Below are positions 18,582 through 26,841 of a stretch of DNA of 64,000 nucleotides, piece after piece; position 1 is the stretch's first letter, and each line of letters starts with the position of its first letter. The notes under the pieces were generated by a model. It searched no databases, was not told the DNA's origin, and was given only the letters and a program-made list of their open reading frames with translations. The position numbers and the translations under genes are program-made. Location of the stretch: assembly GCF_023195835.1 (NCBI RefSeq), contig NZ_CP096200.1, forward strand, positions 248,001 to 312,000. The letters run 5' to 3'. Source of the DNA: Vibrio sinaloensis (GTDB lineage Bacteria; Pseudomonadota; Gammaproteobacteria; Enterobacterales; Vibrionaceae).

Positions 18582-18620
18582 TGTCCATTTCTGTTATCTA
18601 GATAACATTTAATGTCCATT
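18582..18620 (-). promoter_or_regulatory. Candidate CsqR operator array at the aldolase-yihS operon
   Basis: A perfect 16-bp palindrome, TGTTATCTAGATAACA (18592-18607), is flanked by two direct copies of TGTCCATT (18582-18589 and 18613-18620). TGTCCATT or a one-base variant recurs in the yihU/yihV gap and in front of the glycyl radical operon, so it is a plausible box for the DeoR-type regulator encoded at 21043. Read on the minus strand the copies give AATGGACA, which may also serve in the promoter. Confidence 0.6.
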
Positions 18621-18885
18621 AAGTGACAATAATTACCACAAATGTACACCTAGTCACAAAACACATGAATAATTGGCTTTTATGCATGGCCTCTGGGACA
18701 TGCCAAGTTTGGATTGTTACTTATGCGCAAAAAAACGCGTTGACCCAAAACAAGATTTGTTCAGTAATGAAGAAGAGAGAATATCAGCAGCGCTTTACCC
18801 ATAAGGGAAACAAGTGAATCTATCAAGCTGATTTAGCGATAAAAAATGATGAAGCCAGCCTAACTCGTGCTGAATAAATCTCGCA

Positions 18886-18923
18886 TAAAAAAGGCCTTGA
18901 ACGACAAACGTCGATACAAGGCC
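18886..18923 (-). terminator. Rho-independent terminator of yihU
   Basis: On the minus strand GGCCTTG pairs with CAAGGCC around an inner CGAC/GTCG stem, followed by a run of seven T (the forward AAAAAAA at 18887-18892 region). It lies about 120 bp past the yihU stop. Confidence 0.7.
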
Positions 18924-19040
18924 AAACAAACATTGGTGACTCAGGCTGCCTGCAAATAACTCAGGCAATCACTGCCTGTTGAGAAAAGTTGTCCGTTATT
19001 GTTGATTTCTGTCTTTAAAATACAATTTGTCTCAAGCAGG

Positions 19041-19934
19041 CTATTGAATTTTTGGCTCTAACCCAGAAGTGACACGTAGATGCTCTAACACTGCGGTCCA
19101 ATCTTGGCGACCACGTCCTGCCGCACGCGTCATACTATATAGTTCACGAGAGGCCGCTCCACATGGCATCGGCACGTTTACTTGGTTTGCTAGATCAAGG
19201 GCAATACCCAAATCTTTATGCGCAAGGTCAACCATAAATACTGGCGAGAGATCCCCAGCCAATACCTTACCCGGCCATGTGGTGGTAAAGTGCCCTTTAC
19301 CTGCTGGGGTACCACTCATCACTTTCATTGCCGTTTCCCACTCTAGGCCAATGGCTTCAGTGAGCGTCGCCGCTTCTGCAGAAAGGGCGTTGAGCGCAAT
19401 ACTCATGTAGTTGTTGATGATTTTGACTCGAATACCTTTACCGACGCCGCCACAATCTACCGTCTCACTCCCCATACAATCAAACAGTGGTTGAGCACGT
19501 TCAATCTGCTCTTTTGTCCCACCTGCCATGATCAGAAGCTCACCTTTAACGGCATGCTCAGAAGTACGACCCACTGGCGCTTCCATCATAGAGAAACCTT
19601 TGGCGGTCATTTCTTTCGCTAGCGAGTCTGTTTCTAGCGGGTGAATAGTCGACATATCAATCAGAAGAGCATTTTTATCCAACGTAGAAGCCACCCCGTT
19701 TTCACCAAAGATAACGTTCTTCACCAACGTGCCATTGGGGAGCATGGTTACCACAAACTCAGAATCTATCGCTGCGTCGGCAGGAGATGAAGCGGCAGCC
19801 GCTCCTTGCGCAACTAAGTGTTGAACCGCTTCTTCATTGATATCAAATACTTTTAGTGTGTGGCCACCTTTGATTAAGTTGAGTGCCATTGGGGAGCCCA
19901 TCTGGCCCAGCCCAATAAATCCAATCGTCGACAT
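19041..19934 (-). CDS. yihU: Sulfolactaldehyde reductase (YihU, 3-hydroxyisobutyrate dehydrogenase family)
   Basis: This enzyme reduces 3-sulfolactaldehyde with NADH to 2,3-dihydroxypropane-1-sulfonate (DHPS). It has 297 residues, as in E. coli (298). [15 protein letters not shown] is the dinucleotide fold at residues 5-20. PVGRTS and the catalytic Lys region [19 protein letters not shown] match E. coli YihU nearly residue for residue, as do [10 protein letters not shown] and [10 protein letters not shown]. An AAGGAA site precedes the ATG. It is transcribed alone, divergent from the sulfofructose kinase, and shares their operator region. Here DHPS is probably not only a waste product, since a radical lyase and a sulfite exporter lie in the same locus. 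Confidence 0.93.
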   Translation of the reverse strand: MSTIGFIGLGQMGSPMALNLIKGGHTLKVFDINEEAVQHLVAQGAAAASSPADAAIDSEFVVTMLPNGTLVKNVIFGENGVASTLDKNALLIDMSTIHPLETDSLAKEMTAKGFSMMEAPVGRTSEHAVKGELLIMAGGTKEQIERAQPLFDCMGSETVDCGGVGKGIRVKIINNYMSIALNALSAEAATLTEAIGLEWETAMKVMSGTPAGKGHFTTTWPGKVLAGDLSPVFMVDLAHKDLGIALDLANQVNVPMPCGAASRELYSMTRAAGRGRQDWTAVLEHLRVTSGLEPKIQ

Positions 19935-20017
19935 GTTTAAATTCCTTCACATTAGCGGATAAGTTGCATTCAATATAAACGTTAATCCGCTCTTTGACCG
20001 CAATGAATGTCACATTT

Positions 20018-20057
20018 TGTCCGTTAATGTCCATTTTGGTTGTTTTGTGATTATACT
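20018..20057 (+). promoter_or_regulatory. Candidate CsqR operators and yihV promoter
   Basis: TGTCCGTT (20018-20025) and TGTCCATT (20028-20035) lie ten bases apart. The second overlaps the expected -35 position for a TATACT -10 at 20052-20057, which would suit repression of yihV-csqR. A TATATT at 19972-19977 on the minus strand is a possible -10 for yihU. Confidence 0.5.
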
Positions 20058-20136
20058 CCCAGTGAAATTCTCAGATTTCGATATACTGAGATGACAGCTA
20101 AATAGCCCAATAACTTAGAGAGCAAAGAGAACAACT

Positions 20137-21024
20137 ATGACAATTGCATGTGTAGGTATTACCGTATTAGACCGAATTCAGCGTGTCGCTAATTTGCCAA
20201 CCACTGGTGGCAAGTATGTCGCTAAAGATTATTTTGAAGTTGGTGGAGGCCCTGCAGCCACTGCAGCTGTTGCGGTAGCTAAGCTCGGTCACCCTGTCGA
20301 CTTTATTGGCCGTGTTGGCCAAGATGGTGTAGCCGATACTATGTTGACTGAACTTGCCAGTTACGGCGTTGGTATAGACAAAGCCGTACACATCAATGGC
20401 GCCTCTTCTGCATTCTCAGCGGTCTTAGTTGATGATGAAGGTGAAAGAATGATCATTAATTACCAAGATCCATCATTGAGTCGTGACCCGAAAGCGTTAG
20501 AGAGTGTTGATTTCTCTCAGTACCAAACCGTACTGACCGATGTTCGTTGGCCCGAGGGCGCTAAGTTCGCTCTAGAACAAGCCAAAAGATATAGTATCCC
20601 CTCAGTACTCGATGCTGACGTCGCCCCAGATCCGATCGAAGATCTGGTTAAACTGGCTGACCATGTGGCATTTTCTGAGCCGGGTCTAGAGAAATTTACT
20701 GGCTGCAACGACCCTATTGAAGGTCTGAAACTTGCTCAGAAACAAACAGATGGCAAAGTTTATGTTACTGTAGGCTCCAAAGGTTGTTACTGGCTAGAGA
20801 ATGGTCAAGTGTGCCATGAGCCTGTCATTAAGGTAGACGTTGTCGATACAACCGGCGCGGGCGATGTTTTTCATGGCGCTTTGGCGGTTGCCGTCGCAGA
20901 ATCTAAACAAAGTCGTGAAAGTATTGTTTTCTCTAATACCGTTGCAGCGCTAAAATGCACCAAGAGAGGTGGTCGAGAAGGAATCCCGACTAGAACCGAA
21001 GTGGACCAAAAATTACAAAAATAG
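20137..21024 (+). CDS. yihV: 6-deoxy-6-sulfofructose kinase (YihV, PfkB family)
   Basis: This kinase phosphorylates sulfofructose at C1 with ATP, preparing it for aldol cleavage. It has 295 residues. CVGITVLDRI at the N-terminus, VGGGPAATAAVAVAKLG (residues 35-52), DFIGRVGQDG, HVAFSEPGLEKFTG and the PfkB signature DTTGAGDVFHGALA (catalytic Asp near residue 245) all follow E. coli YihV closely. It is divergent from yihU and 18 bp before the DeoR regulator, with which it forms an operon. In E. coli the kinase and the regulator are also adjacent. Confidence 0.94.
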   Translation: MTIACVGITVLDRIQRVANLPTTGGKYVAKDYFEVGGGPAATAAVAVAKLGHPVDFIGRVGQDGVADTMLTELASYGVGIDKAVHINGASSAFSAVLVDDEGERMIINYQDPSLSRDPKALESVDFSQYQTVLTDVRWPEGAKFALEQAKRYSIPSVLDADVAPDPIEDLVKLADHVAFSEPGLEKFTGCNDPIEGLKLAQKQTDGKVYVTVGSKGCYWLENGQVCHEPVIKVDVVDTTGAGDVFHGALAVAVAESKQSRESIVFSNTVAALKCTKRGGREGIPTRTEVDQKLQK

Positions 21025-21042
21025 ACAAAGCGAAGGATTGAT

Positions 21043-21798
21043 GTGACTAATCCCAGACAAGATAAGTTAATTCAGCTCGTAAATGATAAAGGTTATTACA
21101 GCGTGGAAGAGCTGGCGGAAATGTTGGACGTTTCCACCCAGACAATTCGTCGTGACATTAAGAAGCTCAGCAATGAGCGCTTGGTGATTCGTCACCATGG
21201 TGGGGCTAGCTCACCTGCGACCAAGAATAACCTAGATTACGAAGTCCGTAAGGTTTCTGATACCGAACAAAAGCACGCGATAGGTAAAGCCATTGCTGAC
21301 TTGATTCCTGACAACTCAACCGTATTCATTACCATTGGAACCACCGCAGAAGTCATCGCAAGTCACCTAGCCAGCAAAAACAACTTGCAAGTGATCACCA
21401 ATAGCCTTCGCGTCGCCAATGTTTTGCATACCAACAAATCGATTGATGTGTTGATCCCCAGTGGGAAAGTGAAAGCATTTAACGGCGGCATTGTCGGAAC
21501 CGAAGCGATGGATTTTATTTCGAACTTCCGATTTGACTATTTGGTCACCAGTGCTGCGTCGATCGACGTGGATGGCACTTTACTTGAGTATGATCTCAAC
21601 GAGACCATGATTACTCAGACCGTGATGAAATCAGCGCGACACGTAATGGTCGCGATGGACTCAAGCAAGTTCATCCCTAAAGGCTCGATTACTCTTGCCA
21701 ATATCAAAGACGTGAGTTGCTTCTTTACTGACAAACAACCAAGTCCATCTATTGAGGCAGCCGCAAAGCAAGGTGACACCGAATTAGTGATTTGCTAA
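21043..21798 (+). CDS. csqR: DeoR-family repressor, CsqR (YihW)-like
   Basis: This protein is the probable sulfoquinovose-responsive repressor of the island. It has 251 residues and a GTG start with AAGGA nine bases upstream. The DeoR helix-turn-helix lies at residues 20-45 (SVEELAEMLDVSTQTIRRDIKKL), followed by the conserved RHHGGA hinge and a ribose-isomerase-like sensor domain with FITIGTTAEVIASHL. The sequence follows E. coli CsqR, which responds to SQ and its derivatives. TGTCCATT boxes at the aldolase, yihU/yihV and glycyl-radical promoters are candidate targets. A strong bidirectional terminator follows. Confidence 0.88.
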   Translation: MTNPRQDKLIQLVNDKGYYSVEELAEMLDVSTQTIRRDIKKLSNERLVIRHHGGASSPATKNNLDYEVRKVSDTEQKHAIGKAIADLIPDNSTVFITIGTTAEVIASHLASKNNLQVITNSLRVANVLHTNKSIDVLIPSGKVKAFNGGIVGTEAMDFISNFRFDYLVTSAASIDVDGTLLEYDLNETMITQTVMKSARHVMVAMDSSKFIPKGSITLANIKDVSCFFTDKQPSPSIEAAAKQGDTELVIC

Positions 21799-21821
21799 GC
21801 GCTACCCCTGGTTAATGCTAA

Positions 21822-21853
21822 AACAAAACGGCTTCCTCAGAAGCCGTTTTGTT
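21822..21853. terminator. Bidirectional terminator between csqR and the aldose epimerase
   Basis: A perfect 14-bp stem (AACAAAACGGCTTC with its complement) closes a 4-base CTCA loop, with T-rich arms on both strands. It serves both convergent genes. Confidence 0.9.
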
Positions 21854-21912
21854 ATTTCTATCTCAAGCAAATGCGCACTTTCGATGCCCAAAGTGCGTAG
21901 TCATTCTCTTGA

Positions 21913-22974
21913 TTACCCTAGCGAGAAACGGTGAATGGTTTTTTCTTCAAACACTTGCCCTGGGTTGAGTCGCGTTGATGGAAAATGCGCTTTATTGGGG
22001 CTGTCGGGGAAGTGCTGCGTTTCTAAACACAAGCCATGGCAAGCTTCATAACGTTTACCATGTCGACCCACCCAATGTTTATTCGATAACTTAAAACCAT
22101 TATAGAACTGCACCCCTGGTTGGGTGGTGAGCACCGTCATCATACGGCCACTGATTGGTTCATATAGCTCAGCCGCACGCTTATATTCCCCTTCGCTCTT
22201 TGCTCCATCAAGGACAAAGTTATGGTCGAACCCGTCACCACTGAGCATCTCAGCGTTTTCAGCGATGCGCGTTCTTTCGCTGAAATCTAAACCCGTCCCT
22301 GTTACCGAGCGAATCTCTCCAGTTGGAATCGAAGTGTCGGATACGGGAGTATAAAACTGAGCATGTAGTTTAAGTTCATGGCCGTTCACGCTGCCAGAGT
22401 CATGACCTGCGAGATTGTAGTAACTGTGGTTGCACAAGTTCACCACTGTGGGCCTGTCCGTTGTGGCTTTAAAGTTATAGTGAACTTGATTGCTCTCATC
22501 CAGACCAACACTGTGTGTGACCTGCAAATTTCCCCCATATCCAGATTCGCCATCAGGCGACATTCGGCTAAAGTGAACGAAAATAGCGTCTTGTTGAGCT
22601 TCAATCGCAAAATCCCACACGTATTTATCGAAACCTTTGCTACCGCCATGTAAGTGTTGGCCAGTAGGCAATTCATTATTCTCCAAAACAAACTGCTCAC
22701 CATCTAATGAATAACGACCATTTTCTATACGGTTGGCATAGCGCCCCGCTACAGCGCCAAAAAAGGGATGTCCCCCCAAGTACTTTTCTAGATTTTCATA
22801 ACCGAGCACCACATCGGCGAGTGCACCGTTGCGATCCGGTGCTTCAATAGAAGTTACAATACAACCATAGTTGGTCACTTTAAGCTTCATTCCGTGACCG
22901 TTCTCTAGGGTAAACAACTTCACGGGTATTGCATGGCCTTCGACCATGCCCCAGTTTTCTTGGTTAAATTTCAC
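21913..22974 (-). CDS. Aldose 1-epimerase (GalM type), probable sulfoquinovose mutarotase
   Basis: This enzyme interconverts alpha and beta anomers of an aldose. The start is set at a GTG (22974) with AAGAGG eight bases upstream, giving 353 residues; the longest frame starts inside the activase gene. Catalytic residues are seen: His in GQHLHGGSKGFDK, His in NLCNHSYYNLAG and Glu in LCLETQHFPDSPN. It resembles GalM more than the shorter E. coli YihR, but in this locus a mutarotase would speed supply of the anomer used by YihS after YihQ releases alpha-SQ. It is the third gene of the glycyl radical enzyme operon, 41 bp after the activase. Confidence 0.85.
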   Translation of the reverse strand: MKFNQENWGMVEGHAIPVKLFTLENGHGMKLKVTNYGCIVTSIEAPDRNGALADVVLGYENLEKYLGGHPFFGAVAGRYANRIENGRYSLDGEQFVLENNELPTGQHLHGGSKGFDKYVWDFAIEAQQDAIFVHFSRMSPDGESGYGGNLQVTHSVGLDESNQVHYNFKATTDRPTVVNLCNHSYYNLAGHDSGSVNGHELKLHAQFYTPVSDTSIPTGEIRSVTGTGLDFSERTRIAENAEMLSGDGFDHNFVLDGAKSEGEYKRAAELYEPISGRMMTVLTTQPGVQFYNGFKLSNKHWVGRHGKRYEACHGLCLETQHFPDSPNKAHFPSTRLNPGQVFEEKTIHRFSLG

Positions 22975-23015
22975 GTTATTGCCTCTTATTTTTCCTTTTC
23001 TATTTGAGTGCTTTT

Positions 23016-23972
23016 TTACTTCGCATCTTGTTGTTTGGTTCCTACCGTGCATTCAATCCCTCTTCGATTGAAGTACTCGGCAAATTTTTGGACCCGCTGC
23101 TGAAACATGTGTCTATCAAAGCTCAGATCATTCATCTTGTACTTAAGTCCTAAAGATCGGTATTTCTCCTCTCCTAGACGCATAAAACTAAGCAGTTGAA
23201 GCGTCTTCACTCGTCCTTTTAACTCTGATTCAATAAAGTCAGCGGTCGCTCGAATATTCTCATCACTGTCGTTCACCGTTGGGATTACCGGGATTCTTAA
23301 AATGAGCTCGTGACCGGATTCAGCAAGTGAGACTAAATTGCGCAATATCTTACGGTTATCAACACCGGTATGGATTTTATGCGCGTAGCTGTCCATCAAC
23401 TTGATATCCGAGATAAACAGATCGGTATAGGGAATCAGCTTCTCAATACGATTCCAGTTGGCATAAAAACTCGACTCTAAGCAAGTGTGAATACCTTCAT
23501 TTTTACACGCCTTAAGAAGCTCTAGCACAAAGCCACTTTGCAGTAATGGTTCCCCACCGGAAATCGTCACTCCGCCACCGGAACGATCATAGAATCCCTT
23601 GTCTTTGACAATTTGCTCCATGCACTGATACACGGACATCGTTTGCCCCCACTGCTTGATCGCTTCCGAGGGACACTCTTCCACGCAGCTTAGGCAACTT
23701 GTGCACTGATGGCTGTCGATTTTTGCCAGCTTTGAATCGGAGTAAATCAGCATCTTGTTGTCGGGGCAGGTCTCTTGGCACGAACCACAATGCTCTGTCG
23801 AAATACATTTATTGTGATACACCCCCACCTCAACCCGACGCTTGAAGCTCTCTGGGTTCCCACACCAATCACAGCGAAGTGGGCACCCTTTGAGAAAAAT
23901 CTCGGTGCGAATTCCCGGCCCATCATGAAGCGTGAATCGTTGGATATTTAACACCGTTGCTAGGTCAGACAC
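23016..23972 (-). CDS. Glycyl radical enzyme activase (radical SAM), partner of the DHPS lyase candidate
   Basis: This radical-SAM enzyme abstracts a hydrogen from the conserved Gly of the adjacent glycyl radical enzyme. It has 318 residues from a GTG start. An ATG two bases upstream is out of frame, and GAGG lies six bases before the GTG. The SAM cluster motif CPLRCDWC (CxxxCxxC) is near residue 30. A ferredoxin-like insert with two more Cys-rich groups (CGSCQETC and CTSCLSCVEECP) follows. GGGVTISGGEPLLQ is the SAM-binding region. The pairing and operon order (enzyme, activase) are typical of HpsG/HpsH-type and IslA/IslB-type systems. It works only without oxygen. Confidence 0.9.
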   Translation of the reverse strand: MSDLATVLNIQRFTLHDGPGIRTEIFLKGCPLRCDWCGNPESFKRRVEVGVYHNKCISTEHCGSCQETCPDNKMLIYSDSKLAKIDSHQCTSCLSCVEECPSEAIKQWGQTMSVYQCMEQIVKDKGFYDRSGGGVTISGGEPLLQSGFVLELLKACKNEGIHTCLESSFYANWNRIEKLIPYTDLFISDIKLMDSYAHKIHTGVDNRKILRNLVSLAESGHELILRIPVIPTVNDSDENIRATADFIESELKGRVKTLQLLSFMRLGEEKYRSLGLKYKMNDLSFDRHMFQQRVQKFAEYFNRRGIECTVGTKQQDAK

Positions 23973-24056
23973 ATTAAACCTCGCTCCTTATGGATGCACT
24001 GATACCCAAGCACGTAACCGATATGCTCGGTCAGCCTTGGGTATTGTGTGAGTGTG

Positions 24057-26588
24057 TTAGAACCTAAGTTCGGTGCGTTGAATCAAATCGTCTTGCAGCG
24101 GTTTACCTAGCTCGACGAAGTAAGCGCTATAACCTGCCACACGGACCAGCATATCTCTGTATAGCTCTGGGTTCTTTTGCGCAGCTCGCATCTTCTCGGA
24201 ACTCATAATATTAAATTGAACATGCATACCCTGCTTGTTGATGTATTCTTCGACAAAGCTCACCAAGATGTCGCGCCCCTCCACGCCCGAAACGGCGTCT
24301 TCAGGAAAGCGAAGGTTAAGTAGGGTTCCGTTGGTTGCTAAGCTGTGATCAACTTTGGTTACCGAGTTGATGATCGCCGTTGGACCATGAATATCATGTG
24401 AGCCACCAGCGGTATGCACCGGGCCCATATTGTCTGAGATCGGCTCCCCGTTCTTACGGCCATCGAGTGAGGCGTTGGTATATAAACCCATGCCCACATT
24501 GGCATTCACCGTATAAACACCCGGGCTAAACTTACCACCACGCGGATTTTCACGCCCTTTAATATGACGGCAGTAACACTCAAACATAAACGTGAACAGT
24601 TCATCAGCCTCGTCGATGTCGTTACCATAATGCGGAATTTTGGAACTGTTGACTAAGGCGTAGAGCATTTGATGCCCTTCCCAGTTGTCTTTCACCGCGT
24701 CCAGCAACTGTTTGCCAGTGTACTTCTTGTCATCAAATACCAATTTCTTAATCGTCGCTAACGAGTCTGCGCAAGTGGCAATGCCTGCGGCTTGAGGGGC
24801 AGTGCCATTATACTTAGCGCCGCCGTAAGTCATGTCTTTGCCCGACTCAATACACCCTTCAAAGAAAGCTGAAATATAAGGGGTGGGCTTAACCAATCGA
24901 TGCATTTTATCGGTCACGTTCAGGCAACTGCACAATTGGCCACACCAATAAGCAAACTGCTTGTCCACGCTCTCCAATACCTCCTCGAACGATTGATATG
25001 TTTCTAAACTGCCAGTATCAGGCCCGAGCTGCATACCTGCATTTGGTCCAGAAAGGAGACGGCCGCCGTTAATCACCATCTCCATCATTTTGGCCGTGTT
25101 TACGTAACCGGCATCAAGCCAACCATGTTCTTTACCTGGGATCGTCGGTTCGACACAACCTACTACAGCATAGTCGCGTGCCTCTTCTAACGTAACGCCT
25201 TTACTCAGCATCGCTTTGATTGCCGGACCATCATTGAACAGCTTCGGGTGACCATAACCTGCTCGGACACACTCTATGCTCTTAATTTTTAGTTCGTAAG
25301 GGGTCTTTTCATGCATTCGCAAACAGACCCACGGATTCATCATTCGCGTATGCACCGATGCTTCGAGCATCAGCATGGTCAGGTCATTGGTCGCGTCATT
25401 GCCGTGTTGGTCCACGCCGCCAATGGTGAGACTTTCACCACCAAACCCGCGACCATTGCGCACCTTCACCGTGCCTTTGTCTTTGAGTTTGGTTGGGTTG
25501 TTCATCTTAACGTAGAGGACTTCAAGCACTTCCAGCACAAACTCTTTAGATACGCCGTTGTCACTAACATCTTTGGTATAGAAAGGCAGCAACCACTGGT
25601 CCATGCGCCCATAGGAGATAGAGTGGCCATTGCCCTCTATTTGCGTCAGAGTGACCGCAAAGTTAAACAGTTGCGCCGCTTGCCAGAAAGTTTGCGGCAC
25701 ACCGCCTGCAATCTGAAAGCAGTTCACCGACATCTGTTGCAGCTCTTGTTTGCGCGTAACATCGGTTTCACTCAATGCCATCTCTTCAGCAAGCAACGCA
25801 TAGCGAGTGATGTATTTGATTGCCGCCTCTAGGGTAATGATGGTCGCTTTATAGTAATCGCGCTTCTCGCTGTAGTCGGGGTCTTGTTTGGACAGTTGCG
25901 ACTGCGCCTCAAAAACTTGTTCCAACACACCGTTGTAACCCAGCGTCATCAGCTTTTTAAAGTCCATCGCAAAGTGGCCAATGCCGGCAAAATGATAATT
26001 GTTGGTTTGGAACACTTTCTCGCCCATGTGTGACCCTTTCTTTTGGTCTTCATCTAGATGGGCGCTAATAAACTCGTTAGCAGTTTTGCCTTTCCAGTAC
26101 TGACACAGTTGCAAAATCAAGGCGCGGTCTTGCTCGTTACGAATATAGAATTGGTCGTTCTCGCGCTCTTCAAAAGGAGAATGTAAGATCTCATCAATGA
26201 TCCAATCGACAGAAAACTCCGGATAGATGGGAGATGCCTTAGCGGGCGCGGCGATTTCGCCAAGGATTAAGTCATCTGGATAGATGTGCAACGTACTGTT
26301 GAGGAGGATGTTTTCAAATGCATAAGCACACTGAAGTATTCGCGGCGCCGCTTCGTTGTTTTGATACGCCTCTGTGACCAGTCTTAGTCTTTCCACGTCA
26401 ATGTCATACGACCTATCAAGAAACACTTGACGCAATTTGTTGACGCGCGGAAATGGGGACCAATCTGCATGCCCGACTTCGTATCCAAGGCCATACACCT
26501 TATCGAAGGCCTCTACGCCCCTGGCATTGGTGTGGGAACTCGCAGATAAATCAAACAAGTTCTGTGTCTCTGCTTGGAAGTTCTCCAT
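24057..26588 (-). CDS. Eliminating-type glycyl radical enzyme, candidate DHPS sulfite-lyase (HpsG-like)
   Basis: This oxygen-sensitive enzyme probably cleaves the C-S bond of DHPS, releasing sulfite and hydroxyacetone. The start is the ATG at 26588 with GAGG just upstream (843 aa); the longest frame begins at a TTG inside a leader hairpin. Cys478 and Glu480 sit in GCVEPTIPGKEHG, the Cys-x-Glu arrangement of eliminating enzymes such as CutC, IslA, HpsG and glycerol dehydratase, not the Cys-Cys of pyruvate formate-lyase. The radical Gly819 is in RVAGYSAYF. The adjacent TauE exporter, YihU making DHPS, and GldA favour HpsG. Isethionate lyase, or an HpfG-type DHPS dehydratase that keeps the sulfonate, remain possible. 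Confidence 0.75.
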   Translation of the reverse strand: MENFQAETQNLFDLSASSHTNARGVEAFDKVYGLGYEVGHADWSPFPRVNKLRQVFLDRSYDIDVERLRLVTEAYQNNEAAPRILQCAYAFENILLNSTLHIYPDDLILGEIAAPAKASPIYPEFSVDWIIDEILHSPFEERENDQFYIRNEQDRALILQLCQYWKGKTANEFISAHLDEDQKKGSHMGEKVFQTNNYHFAGIGHFAMDFKKLMTLGYNGVLEQVFEAQSQLSKQDPDYSEKRDYYKATIITLEAAIKYITRYALLAEEMALSETDVTRKQELQQMSVNCFQIAGGVPQTFWQAAQLFNFAVTLTQIEGNGHSISYGRMDQWLLPFYTKDVSDNGVSKEFVLEVLEVLYVKMNNPTKLKDKGTVKVRNGRGFGGESLTIGGVDQHGNDATNDLTMLMLEASVHTRMMNPWVCLRMHEKTPYELKIKSIECVRAGYGHPKLFNDGPAIKAMLSKGVTLEEARDYAVVGCVEPTIPGKEHGWLDAGYVNTAKMMEMVINGGRLLSGPNAGMQLGPDTGSLETYQSFEEVLESVDKQFAYWCGQLCSCLNVTDKMHRLVKPTPYISAFFEGCIESGKDMTYGGAKYNGTAPQAAGIATCADSLATIKKLVFDDKKYTGKQLLDAVKDNWEGHQMLYALVNSSKIPHYGNDIDEADELFTFMFECYCRHIKGRENPRGGKFSPGVYTVNANVGMGLYTNASLDGRKNGEPISDNMGPVHTAGGSHDIHGPTAIINSVTKVDHSLATNGTLLNLRFPEDAVSGVEGRDILVSFVEEYINKQGMHVQFNIMSSEKMRAAQKNPELYRDMLVRVAGYSAYFVELGKPLQDDLIQRTELRF

Positions 26589-26615
26589 AGCTAACCTCAT
26601 CAAAAAATAAATAAT

Positions 26616-26659
26616 CAAAATGCCAATGCTCGATCAGGTGTTCAAACATTGGCATTTTG
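26616..26659 (-). promoter_or_regulatory. Long inverted repeat in the leader of the glycyl radical operon
   Basis: CAAAATGCCAATG (26616-26628) and its exact complement (26647-26659) can form a 13-bp stem with an 18-base loop, only about 30 bases before the start codon. On the minus strand the stem is followed by a T-rich tract reaching the ribosome site. It could act as an attenuator, a translation switch or a regulator-binding palindrome. Confidence 0.55.
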
Positions 26660-26691
26660 ACCAAAAAAGCCGATGGAATGAGTGAAGTTTC

Positions 26692-26752
26692 ATTATACGA
26701 GCGCCAACAGACGCATCTGAGATGAGGGTCACAAAGCGAAACTAAATGGACA
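26692..26752 (-). promoter_or_regulatory. Predicted promoter and CsqR-like box of the glycyl radical operon
   Basis: A perfect TATAAT (forward ATTATA, 26692-26697) has only a poor -35 (TCAGAT at 17 bp), suggesting activator help. AATGGACA, the complement of the TGTCCATT box, lies at 26745-26752. Sequence next to it shares GTCACATTTTGT with the yihU/yihV intergenic region. Confidence 0.45.
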
Positions 26753-26841
26753 CAAAACAACAAAATGTGACAAAATTAGTGGTAATTAATCTCAATGATT
26801 TTATAGTTGTACGACATTCATTCACCTCAAACTTTGCTCAT

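Larger units (their letters stand above)
18510..19040. other. Promoter/leader region of the aldolase operon and yihU downstream region
   Basis: This 531-bp stretch holds the aldolase leader, a structured operator array (18582-18620), an AT-rich stretch with no convincing gene (18623-18885), and the yihU terminator (18886-18923). Between the terminator and yihU lies a short CAGGCA/TGCCTG inverted repeat near 18962-18979 and one TGTCCGTT at 18990-18997. No RNA gene is recognised. Confidence 0.5.

Noticed and set aside
18623..18817. 64-residue plus-strand ORF between the aldolase and yihU
   Set aside because: No ribosome site, low-complexity odd composition, and it lies over the aldolase promoter region.
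25311..25832. 173-residue ORF opposite the glycyl radical enzyme
   Set aside because: It is a shadow of the strongly conserved enzyme on the other strand, His/Arg-rich as such shadows are.
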